Of a DNA stretch of 6,904 bases, positions 1 to 6,491 are shown one piece after another; position 1 is the first letter of the stretch, and every line of letters starts with the position of its first letter. A program made the translations under genes and the position numbers. A model generated the notes under the pieces. The model had not been told where the DNA came from. It searched no databases and saw only the letters and a program-made list of their open reading frames with translations. Origin of the DNA: Gammaproteobacteria bacterium (lineage in GTDB: Bacteria; Pseudomonadota; Gammaproteobacteria; Pseudomonadales; Azotimanducaceae); assembly GCA_002727775.1 (NCBI GenBank), contig PBUF01000094.1, positions 29,771 to 36,674 of the forward strand. Reading direction: 5' to 3'.

Positions 1-2192
1 TACGCATTTTCACTTTCAAAGCATCCGTTGAACGTGTCAACCAAGAGGGCGACATCCCCATTCGTCCCTGAACCTGAGACGCTATCGCCCGTCCAACTGA
101 AGCCATCGCTTCGCCACTTTGGCAGCGGTCTCTGGCTCGTCAGACCAAAAACCCATTCAGAAATCTTGGCCAATCCGGGTATCTGATCGCGCAGGTTTAG
201 CAGAACTGCGAATTTTTTGAGTGAAGCTGCATAACGCGGGAGATATGCAAAGAGCCTTTCTCGAAGACCAAGGCCATGGCGACGATGATACTGATCAAGA
301 AATTCTATCTTCATTCTCGCCATGTCCACGCCTGTCGGACACTCCCGTTTACAACCTTTGCAACTGACACAATAGTCCATCGTCTGGTACATTTTTTCTG
401 AGGTGAACGCATTCGCACCCAACTGCCCTGTTATTGCCAATCTGAGAGTATTTGCTCGACCCCGAGTCAGATGTCTCTCGTCTTTTGTGATCCGATAAGA
501 AGGACACATGGTACCAACGTTTGTCTTGCGACACGCGCCGTTGTTGTTGCACATTTCAATTGCCCGATTAAATCCATCCCACTCTGACCAGTCCAACCTC
601 GTTTCAAGCTTGATTGGCTCATAACCCGGCGCAAATCGCATGATACTTCGGTCATCCATCTTGTGCGGATTAACAATCTTACCGGGATTGAAAAGGTTCC
701 CAGGATCAAACGCCCTTTTTACTTCCTCAAAATTTTTCACCATCCTCTTTCCAAACATTGGTTCATGAAACTCTGAGCGTGAGATTCCATCCCCATGCTC
801 TCCGGAGTGGGATCCTTTATACTCCCGAACCATTTCAAGACATTCCTCTACGATAGCCCGCATTTTTTTTGCGCCCGAGTCCTCCTTCATGTTTAAAATT
901 GGTCTTACGTGTAACGTACCAACAGAGGCGTGCGCATAAAATGTGCCCGTTGTCCCATTTTTTGTAAAAATTTCGGTTAACCTTCTCGTGTATTCCGCTA
1001 AATCCTTTAAATCGACCGCACAATCTTCTATAAATGAAACAGGTTTTCCGTCTCCTTTCATAGACATCATGATATTAAGACCCTGTTTTCTAACCTCCCA
1101 GATTGCAGGCTGAAACTCATCATCTGTAGCTTCCACCACTGAATCAGGAAACCCCATATCTGCCATCAATTCTCCGAGATCGGCAAGTTTAGCAAGCTGC
1201 TCTGCCCTGCCTTCTCCTGCAAACTCAACAAGAAGCAGTGCATCTGGCTCACCTTGCACAAAACGGTCAACTGTAGGTGCGAACAGGGGAATGGCTCGTG
1301 CTAGGTCAATCATTGTCCGATCCACCAGCTCTACAGCAGCAGGGTCTAACTTGACAATGTGCTGTGTGCTCTCCATCGCCTCATAAAATGTTGGGAAATG
1401 ACACACCCCAAGGACCTTTTCTTTCGGAATCGGTTGGAGTTGTAGATGAATTTTCTGAAAAAATCCCAGTGTGCCCTCGGAGCCTACCAACAATCTTCCC
1501 AGGTTCGGTGACTGTTTTGTGAGTTCATCAATGTTGTATCCACCCACGCGCCTGAGAAGTTTTGGAAAACGCTCATCAATTTCCTTCGATTCGCGTTTAC
1601 CCAGGTTTAAAAGTTGGGTTGACAGTTCTTCTGAAACATTCTCACTGCCCTCACCGAATTTTTTGAAGTGAGCTTTGCTGCCGTCCGCAAGAAGAGCTTC
1701 GATGGAGAGGACATTATGGACCATATTGCCATAACGAATAGATCGCGCACCACAACTGTTGTTTCCAGTCATCCCTCCAAGTGTTGCTCGATTGGCAGTA
1801 GAAACATCAACAGGATAGAACAGTCCATGGGGCTTCAAAGAACGGTTCAACTGATCAAGAACAAGTCCGGGCTCGACGCAAACCGTGTTTTTTTCTGCGT
1901 TAAAATCTATCACCTGATTTAAGTGTCGAGTTGTATCAATGAGCAGCGCTTCGCCAATTGCCTGTCCATTTTGCGAGGTGCCACTACCCCTCGGTAGAAC
2001 AGGAAGGCCCTCCTCTCTGGCAATCTTTATTGTTGCCTCTACATCATCAATACTCTTTGGGACGACCACACCAACCGGCATAAGTTGATAGATAGATGCA
2101 TCGGTACTGTAACGCCCACGACTAAAGTTGTCAGAGAGAAACTCTCCTTCTATTTCCCTGGTAAGTCGATTAATCAAACTGCGGCTAGTCAT
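1..2192 (-). CDS. FAD-binding and Fe-S-binding D-2-hydroxyacid dehydrogenase (YdiJ / D-lactate / D-2-hydroxyglutarate type), C-terminus beyond left edge
   Basis: This reading frame stays open from an ATG at 2192 to the left edge and gives 730 residues. It probably oxidises a D-2-hydroxyacid such as D-lactate or D-2-hydroxyglutarate, passing electrons through FAD and iron-sulfur clusters. The FAD-binding (PCMH-type) domain covers about residues 40-250, with PRGSGTSQNGQ at 67-77, NNSCGAR at 144-150 and GSEGTLG at 237-243. The FAD-oxidase C-terminal domain follows to about 510. It has WEVRKQG (Arg368, likely substrate-binding) and the metal-site pattern of D-2-hydroxyglutarate dehydrogenases: His421, His428 and Glu465-His466. 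The Fe-S region has Cys548, Cys554, Cys563-Pro and then C608-x2-C611-x2-C614-x3-C618-P. The last visible residues (LLVDTFNGCFE) resemble the start of the cysteine-rich CCG region. Relatives are about 950-1020 residues, so roughly a quarter is missing. No signal peptide is seen, so the protein is probably cytoplasmic or peripheral to the inner membrane. An AGG lies 9 bases before the start. The family is certain; the substrate is not. Confidence 0.93.
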   Translation of the reverse strand, partial: MTSRSLINRLTREIEGEFLSDNFSRGRYSTDASIYQLMPVGVVVPKSIDDVEATIKIAREEGLPVLPRGSGTSQNGQAIGEALLIDTTRHLNQVIDFNAEKNTVCVEPGLVLDQLNRSLKPHGLFYPVDVSTANRATLGGMTGNNSCGARSIRYGNMVHNVLSIEALLADGSKAHFKKFGEGSENVSEELSTQLLNLGKRESKEIDERFPKLLRRVGGYNIDELTKQSPNLGRLLVGSEGTLGFFQKIHLQLQPIPKEKVLGVCHFPTFYEAMESTQHIVKLDPAAVELVDRTMIDLARAIPLFAPTVDRFVQGEPDALLLVEFAGEGRAEQLAKLADLGELMADMGFPDSVVEATDDEFQPAIWEVRKQGLNIMMSMKGDGKPVSFIEDCAVDLKDLAEYTRRLTEIFTKNGTTGTFYAHASVGTLHVRPILNMKEDSGAKKMRAIVEECLEMVREYKGSHSGEHGDGISRSEFHEPMFGKRMVKNFEEVKRAFDPGNLFNPGKIVNPHKMDDRSIMRFAPGYEPIKLETRLDWSEWDGFNRAIEMCNNNGACRKTNVGTMCPSYRITKDERHLTRGRANTLRLAITGQLGANAFTSEKMYQTMDYCVSCKGCKRECPTGVDMARMKIEFLDQYHRRHGLGLRERLFAYLPRYAASLKKFAVLLNLRDQIPGLAKISEWVFGLTSQRPLPKWRSDGFSWTGDSVSGSGTNGDVALLVDTFNGCFESENA

Positions 2193-2226
2193 TTCAATCT
2201 GCCTGAAAAAAGACGAAACAATCGGC

Positions 2227-2235
2227 TTTATACCA
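2227..2235 (-). promoter_or_regulatory. Candidate extended -10 promoter element for the FAD dehydrogenase gene
   Basis: Read on the minus strand, this stretch is TGGTATAAA: a TATAAA hexamer (5 of 6 to consensus) preceded by the TGn extension. It would place the transcription start about 28 bases before the ATG at 2192. No good -35 hexamer lies at the usual distance, which extended -10 promoters can tolerate. This is a by-eye match only. Confidence 0.4.
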
Positions 2236-2357
2236 CATAAACAAGTCTGTCTCGCACTGTTACATTCAACTTCTTAAACTGTCTTCAAAATCAAAATCTC
2301 AATTGAATTAGTGGACTCGCTCATTTAATGTCAACATAGTGCCAAAATAATAATACC

Positions 2358-2364
2358 AAGGAGA
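2358..2364 (+). promoter_or_regulatory. Ribosome binding site fixing a GTG start
   Basis: AAGGAGA lies 6 bases before the GTG at 2371. It is a strong Shine-Dalgarno match at ideal spacing, and supports GTG as the start of the MBL-fold gene. The signal peptide begins directly at that codon. Confidence 0.8.
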
Positions 2365-2370
2365 AATTCT

Positions 2371-3984
2371 GTGACATCGATAACTTTTCGAACAAACGCA
2401 CTCATTTTTTCTTTTGCGCTACCAGCTCTTACCTTAGCTCAGGAGTTTGAGCCGGGTTACATTGACCCGGTACCCATTTTAGCTGCAGCATCAGCGGCCA
2501 TTGGAGAGGATAGGCTCTCTTGTATTTCTATATCAGGTTCTGCTTACACGGGAATGGTGGGACAGCAATACATAAATGCTTACGAAGTGGATTGGCCCAG
2601 AGGGAAGCCGCTGAGGAACTATAGTCGCGTGATCGATTGGGAAAATGTTCGAATGATCGAAACATTCGATCGCGAGCCAGGACATAACCCAGCCTCGTGG
2701 AAGTACGGTCTGGGCTGGGACAGCGGAATGCCTGTTCAAAAAAACGAGCACCAAATTTTCAGCCTAAATGGCGCCTACGCGTGGTATCAGGACGGGGATG
2801 ACAGGCTGCCCGTTGCCGCTCATCCAATCGATGCCGAGCGATGGCAGCTTGATATGTGGTTGACACCTCACGGATTTCTTAAAGCTGCCCGCCTTCCTGG
2901 CGCCAACCCTGTAGCGACCTGGCGTTGGGAGCTTGGCGAGATGGGACGTGACGGAGCTACAGTTAGTCCAGAAAAAGTGACCATAGTATCTATTACACTC
3001 ATGGGTAAGTATCGAGTCGATGCCACGATTAACTCTCAGAATCTTTTACAGCGAATCCACACCTGGGTCCCAGACCCAGTTCTAGGTGACGCAAATTATG
3101 AGCATGAATTCACGAATTCTGATTATATCGATATTGGTAATGGCATAAAATTTCCAACAGTTTGGCATCACCATACTGGATGGGACGATAATTATCAGGC
3201 TCAGAGTATTAATGCGGGACATAATGCATTCGGAGGGCGGCAAGACAACATCGCGGCAAATGTCTGCCCGGGTGAAGTTAAGGTTCCTGCAACTGTCGTA
3301 AACGCCGACTTTTCAGAAAAAGTGGACATTAGTGATTTGGGAGATGGAACTTATTTATATGGAGGCGGATCACACAACAGTGTTGTAATTGAATTCAACG
3401 ACTATATTGCAGTGATCGAGGCCCCACTTAATGAGGGTAGAAATCTCGCAGTTATTGATGAAATTGTAAAACATATCCCTAACAAACCGATTCGATTTTT
3501 GATTAACACCCACCAACACCATGACTCTATAGGAGGGCTCAGGACTTACATGCATATTGGGGCAACCATTATCACGCACTGGAAAAATTATGAGTTCTAC
3601 ACACGAGATGTTTTAAACTACTCCCCACGAACATTGGACCCAGATATGGTAAGCCTATGGCCACCTACTGAACTTGCAGAGGGATACCAGTATGAAGTTG
3701 TGCGGGAAAACTATGTGCTAACTGATGGAGAACGTATGATGCAGTTATCTTACGTTCACCCGCTTTCGCACGTCGAGGGAATGCTAGTCGCATACCTACC
3801 AGATCAGAAGATGCTTATCGAAGCTGATTTGTTTAATTCCTTTGAACCTAGTGAAGGCGAAGCTTCAGACGCAAACCTAAGCCTTTATAACCATGTTCAG
3901 CGTCTTGGACTTGATGTTGAAACAATTGTACCTATTCACGGTGAACCAATAACTTGGGAAGACTTTGTTAAAATACTAAATTAG
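2371..3984 (+). CDS. Exported metallo-beta-lactamase-fold protein with N-terminal accessory domain and altered metal motif
   Basis: This 537-residue protein starts at GTG. Residues 1-23 form a Sec signal peptide (Arg7, hydrophobic core to about 22, likely cleavage LTLA|QE), so the protein is probably periplasmic. Residues about 30-310 form a region rich in beta-strand-like sequence. It includes LTPHGFLKAA and a stretch of the form KYRVDATIN...RIHTWV...SDYIDI...IKFPT, which recalls LolA-like N-terminal domains on some MBL proteins. The MBL domain covers about 315-537. Its metal motif is H381-Q-H383-H-D385-S386, then SIGGLRTY. The canonical motif is HxHxDH, so the last histidine is replaced by Ser386. 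Other likely ligands are present: His467 (in LSHVEGML; His463 is nearby), Asp486 in IEADLF, and His523 in PIHG. Cys51 and Cys299 are the only cysteines and could form a disulfide. The gene is divergent from the dehydrogenase and convergent with the lipocalin-like gene. Fold assignment is firm; the substrate is unknown, and hydrolase activity is not assured. Confidence 0.88.
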   Translation: MTSITFRTNALIFSFALPALTLAQEFEPGYIDPVPILAAASAAIGEDRLSCISISGSAYTGMVGQQYINAYEVDWPRGKPLRNYSRVIDWENVRMIETFDREPGHNPASWKYGLGWDSGMPVQKNEHQIFSLNGAYAWYQDGDDRLPVAAHPIDAERWQLDMWLTPHGFLKAARLPGANPVATWRWELGEMGRDGATVSPEKVTIVSITLMGKYRVDATINSQNLLQRIHTWVPDPVLGDANYEHEFTNSDYIDIGNGIKFPTVWHHHTGWDDNYQAQSINAGHNAFGGRQDNIAANVCPGEVKVPATVVNADFSEKVDISDLGDGTYLYGGGSHNSVVIEFNDYIAVIEAPLNEGRNLAVIDEIVKHIPNKPIRFLINTHQHHDSIGGLRTYMHIGATIITHWKNYEFYTRDVLNYSPRTLDPDMVSLWPPTELAEGYQYEVVRENYVLTDGERMMQLSYVHPLSHVEGMLVAYLPDQKMLIEADLFNSFEPSEGEASDANLSLYNHVQRLGLDVETIVPIHGEPITWEDFVKILN

Positions 3985-3987
3985 TAA

Positions 3988-4029
3988 TACTTGGAAGCAG
4001 ATTAGTTTTACTTGAGTCGTCTCCAAGTA
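3988..4029. repeat. Inverted repeat at the convergent gene junction
   Basis: TACTTGGA at 3988-3995 is matched by its exact reverse complement TCCAAGTA at 4022-4029, with 26 bases between. An alternative, competing hairpin pairs ACTTGAG at 4010-4016 with the right arm across a TCGT loop and one bulged base. The repeat covers the ends of both convergent genes, including the last codons of the lipocalin-like gene. There is no T-tract on either strand, so it is not a standard intrinsic terminator. It may be chance. Confidence 0.3.
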
Positions 4030-4469
4030 AGAGTGCCAGTTATCCTTCCTTGAGAGTTTTTGATAGATAAGGCGAGAAGATCATCCTCTATGAATTCAAA
4101 ATAGCGGACATTATCGCCTCCAACCCATTGCGGAACCATAGGCGAGCCAACGACATGATGAGTTACCGTCCCGGCTTCAAGATCCCATGAGACTTTTCCC
4201 CAATACCCGAACCCACCGATGGTACGTTCTGAAGAGTTTTCCGCCCTTGATGGAAGATCTATGGGCATACCTAAACCAGCCATGTTGCCTAAATGGTCGT
4301 AACTAAGTCTGCCGATGTATTGCATGTCTCGCTCAGTGCCATCTTCACCAAAAGTCACATAGTTCACCAATTCATAGTCACCAATAAATTTCTGTTTCAT
4401 CGATTCAAGATCTTGCGCTTCCAAAGCGGCACTTGAAAGTAAGATAAAACCCAATATTACTGACTTCAT
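4008..4469 (-). CDS. Small exported lipocalin-like domain protein
   Basis: This 153-residue protein starts at ATG 4469. Residues 1-18 look like a Sec signal peptide (Lys2, hydrophobic VILGFILLSSAAL, cleavage near LEA|QD). There is no lipobox cysteine, so a soluble periplasmic product of about 135 residues is expected. The mature part fits the lipocalin-like family (Lipocalin_5 type). FIGDYELVNY at 28-37 resembles the first strand motif (F-x-G-x-W/Y-x-L). GRLSYDHLGNMAG is at 53-65, GYWGKVSWDLEAGTVTHHV at 88-106, PQWVGGDNVRYFEF at 113-126, and the chain ends LTWRRL. Such domains form small beta-barrels that often bind hydrophobic ligands; no ligand can be named here. The gene follows ggt by 13 bases on the same strand and shares its stop-codon region for translation initiation, so the two are very likely co-transcribed. 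Family assignment is good; function is unknown. Confidence 0.85.
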   Translation of the reverse strand: MKSVILGFILLSSAALEAQDLESMKQKFIGDYELVNYVTFGEDGTERDMQYIGRLSYDHLGNMAGLGMPIDLPSRAENSSERTIGGFGYWGKVSWDLEAGTVTHHVVGSPMVPQWVGGDNVRYFEFIEDDLLALSIKNSQGRITGTLTWRRLK

Positions 4470-4479
4470 AGTAACTTTA

Positions 4480-4484
4480 CTCCT
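4480..4484 (-). promoter_or_regulatory. Ribosome binding site overlapping the ggt stop codon
   Basis: On the minus strand the ggt gene ends GGT TAC TAG, and the bases TAGGAGT supply an AGGAG 10 bases before the lipocalin-like ATG at 4469. The Shine-Dalgarno thus shares bases with the TAG stop at 4483-4485. Ribosomes ending ggt would sit on this site, which favours translational coupling. Confidence 0.75.
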
Positions 4485-6216
4485 AGTAACCTACCGCGGC
4501 ACCATCTCCGCGGCGAGAGTCAGAAGCCCCTTCAAATAGGTCCTCATCACGATTATAGAAAACGCCCATAGCTGCCCCCTGGGAACTTCTCTCTGAAATC
4601 CTGTGTCCCTTGGCTTCGTAAAGTTTAATCGTATCTGCGGAGAAGAAGTTCGATTCAATACGAGTAACGTCTGGATACCACTGATGATGAATACGACCTG
4701 CCTCAATTGCCTCGGCAATGTTATAACCATGATCTATGACATTTAAGATGGTCTGCATGGTCGTGTTTATTATCGTTTTACCACCAGGACTGCCAGTTGC
4801 GAAAACAGGCTTCCCGTTCTGAGCAACTATCGTCGGGGTCATTGATGAAAGTGGGCGCTTTTGAGGAGCAACAAGATTTGGAGAAGTGCCAATATTACCC
4901 CGCTCGTCTGTCAAACCAGGAACCGCATTAAAATCTCCCAACTCATTGTTCAACAGATAACCGCCACCCTCTACAACAATCGCTGAGCCATAACCGAATT
5001 CAAGGGTATAAGTCAGGCTCACCATATTCCCGTTTTTATCAGCGACAGAAAAGTGGGTAGTTTCTTCGCTCTCATATGCCTGAGCAAATTCAGTAGGACT
5101 GCTGTTAGATTTTTTCTCCATGCTGATCGTCGATCGTAATTTTGCAGCATAATCTTTATCTACTAGACGAGAAATTGGCATATCCTCGTTGAAGTCTGGG
5201 TCTCCAAGATGCTCGGCGCGGTCTGCGTAGGCCCTTCTCATTGTTTCAGTTAATACATGTAAGTAGTCAGCCGAGTTGTGTCCCATCTCAGCGAGGTCGT
5301 AATCTTCTAATATATTTAACATTTCTACGAGGGCAACGCCGCCGGAGCTTGGAGGCGGCATACTGATAATGTCATAGCCCCTATAAGAACCCCTAATGGG
5401 TGCCCTTTCGACGGCTTGATAACTAGCCAAATCTTCCTCAGTAATTAAACCACCATTACTAGCCATAAAGTCTGCAAACCTTTTTGCATTCTCTCCCTTG
5501 TAAAACCCATCCTTGCCATTTCTCTGAATAAGTTCAAGCGTGTGAGCAAGGTCAGGTTGAATCCATAAGTCTCCCAACTCGTAAAATGAACCATCACTTT
5601 TGAAGAATTTCTTTGCGGAAGACGGATACTGCCGAAATCTGTTCGCGCTTCTTTGGAATCCAGTTTGTAGAGAGTAGGTGATTGGGATTCCTTCTCGCGC
5701 CATCTTTACCGCTGGAGCCACTAGCTCTGCCCATGGCAGAGAGCCCAACTCCTGATGAGCTTTGTATAGACCAGCTACCGTGCCTGGTACGCCTATTGCC
5801 AACATCCCGATATGATTTGAATTATTTTGAACCCTTCCATCTACTCCGAGATACATTTCTTCGGTAGCCGCCAGCGCAGCTTTTTCACGAAAATCATACG
5901 TAGTCGCATGCCCATCCTGCCCGTGATAAACAAGAAAACCGCCGCCTCCGATATTCCCTGCGCTGGGCCAGGTTACGGCAAGCGCAAAAGCGGTCGCCAC
6001 AGCTGCATCGATTGCATTGCCACCCTGTTGTAAAACTTGCACACCAGTTTCTGAAGCGAGTCTTGAGGCACTCGAAACCATTCCATTTTTGGCCCGAACC
6101 GGAGTTCGACCACCCTCAGAAAACGCTACAGCAGAAAGAAAAATACTTAAAAAAAGACAAAGAGCCCTAATCGATGATTCTCCCATAAACCCGTAATTGC
6201 GTGTATTTTCCTTCAT
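4483..6216 (-). CDS. ggt: Gamma-glutamyltransferase, exported precursor (gamma-glutamyltranspeptidase / glutathione hydrolase)
   Basis: This 577-residue N-terminal nucleophile hydrolase cleaves the gamma-glutamyl bond of glutathione and related peptides, or transfers the group to an acceptor. The precursor is expected to cut itself before Thr386 into large and small subunits. Thr386 starts TTHFSVADKNGN and corresponds to E. coli Thr391. Other conserved sites are Arg110 in YDFREKA (E. coli Arg114), Thr404, Asp428, Ser457-Ser458 in PLSSMTPT and Gly478-Gly479 in GSPGG. Glu406 and Glu425 stand where E. coli has Asn411 and Gln430. The stretch between Asp428 and Ser457 has the E. coli length, so the lid loop is present, but Arg439 replaces the lid Tyr444. 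The N-terminus has a signal peptide (basic residues, hydrophobic 18-31, AVA near 29-31), giving a periplasmic enzyme. ATG 6216 is chosen because AGGGGAG lies 7 bases upstream. A TTG at 6237 would add 7 residues without support; Met11 is another possible start. Length and C-terminal motif (GASDSRRGDGAAVGY) are normal. Confidence 0.96.
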   Translation of the reverse strand: MKENTRNYGFMGESSIRALCLFLSIFLSAVAFSEGGRTPVRAKNGMVSSASRLASETGVQVLQQGGNAIDAAVATAFALAVTWPSAGNIGGGGFLVYHGQDGHATTYDFREKAALAATEEMYLGVDGRVQNNSNHIGMLAIGVPGTVAGLYKAHQELGSLPWAELVAPAVKMAREGIPITYSLQTGFQRSANRFRQYPSSAKKFFKSDGSFYELGDLWIQPDLAHTLELIQRNGKDGFYKGENAKRFADFMASNGGLITEEDLASYQAVERAPIRGSYRGYDIISMPPPSSGGVALVEMLNILEDYDLAEMGHNSADYLHVLTETMRRAYADRAEHLGDPDFNEDMPISRLVDKDYAAKLRSTISMEKKSNSSPTEFAQAYESEETTHFSVADKNGNMVSLTYTLEFGYGSAIVVEGGGYLLNNELGDFNAVPGLTDERGNIGTSPNLVAPQKRPLSSMTPTIVAQNGKPVFATGSPGGKTIINTTMQTILNVIDHGYNIAEAIEAGRIHHQWYPDVTRIESNFFSADTIKLYEAKGHRISERSSQGAAMGVFYNRDEDLFEGASDSRRGDGAAVGY

Positions 6217-6223
6217 TGTGACT

Positions 6224-6230
6224 CTCCCCT
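6224..6230 (-). promoter_or_regulatory. Ribosome binding site that decides the ggt start
   Basis: On the minus strand AGGGGAG sits 7 bases before the ATG at 6216. The in-frame TTG at 6237 lies upstream of this site and could not use it, so the ATG is the better start. Confidence 0.75.
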
Positions 6231-6329
6231 GTCTCAACTAATTCTTACTCTTGAAATCAAAAGCGATCCTCATAAAGAGCGAATATTATCCATGCTGATC
6301 AGTGTTAGCAAATCTTGCGTTTATCTATT

Positions 6330-6353
6330 TTAACAACCTAGCCCGATTAACAA
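6330..6353. repeat. Two direct copies of TTAACAA in the ggt/dipeptidase intergenic region
   Basis: TTAACAA occurs at 6330-6336 and again at 6347-6353, a period of 17 bases (TTGTTAA on the minus strand). Two 7-base copies in an AT-rich stretch could be chance. Their place between divergent genes would suit a regulator site. Confidence 0.25.
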
Positions 6354-6491
6354 AGGAAAACCTAAATAATTCTGAGAGAAATGAGACATCCTAGGGTATT
6401 AATCACGAAACTCGGGTGGTATGTTGACGGCAATATTTGGCAAAAATCTCTTCAGCTTTCAAAGTCGGCTGACTATTTAATGGTGGCATGT

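Larger units (their letters stand above)
6217..6491. other. Intergenic region between divergent ggt and dipeptidase genes
   Basis: These 275 bases should carry the promoters of both divergent genes. For ggt (minus strand), GATAAT at 6285-6290 is a possible -10 hexamer, but the -35 candidates upstream are poor. For the dipeptidase (plus strand), TTGACG at 6424-6429 is a good -35 match without a convincing -10 partner. An 8-base palindrome, CTGATCAG, lies at 6295-6302. I see no terminator, riboswitch or RNA gene. The part from 6381 onward is also open in the dipeptidase frame. Confidence 0.5.

Noticed and set aside
349..1023. Short minus-strand open frames in other frames within the FAD dehydrogenase gene
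   Set aside because: The main minus-strand frame is continuous from 2192 to position 1 with all family motifs in order; these are shadows.
1471..1922. Open frames on the plus strand inside the FAD dehydrogenase gene
   Set aside because: They are antisense to a strongly conserved coding region with family motifs, and their products show no recognisable features.
2303..2331. Possible plus-strand promoter TTGAAT, 17 bases, TAATGT before the MBL-fold gene
   Set aside because: The spacing is right but the hexamers match consensus at only 4 and 3 of 6 positions, so it is not reported as a feature.
2329..2334. Perfect minus-strand TTGACA in the divergent region
   Set aside because: No acceptable -10 hexamer lies 16-18 bases downstream, and the extended -10 at 2227-2235 is a better candidate for that gene.
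3985..4030. Bidirectional intrinsic terminator between the convergent genes
   Set aside because: The inverted repeat has a 26-base loop and no T-tract on either strand, so it does not meet the usual terminator pattern.
5682..6033. Plus-strand open frames opposite the start of ggt
   Set aside because: They are antisense to conserved ggt sequence and lack a ribosome binding site or family motifs.
6217..6237. Longer ggt product from a TTG at 6237
   Set aside because: The strong ribosome binding site at 6224-6230 is correctly spaced only for the ATG at 6216.
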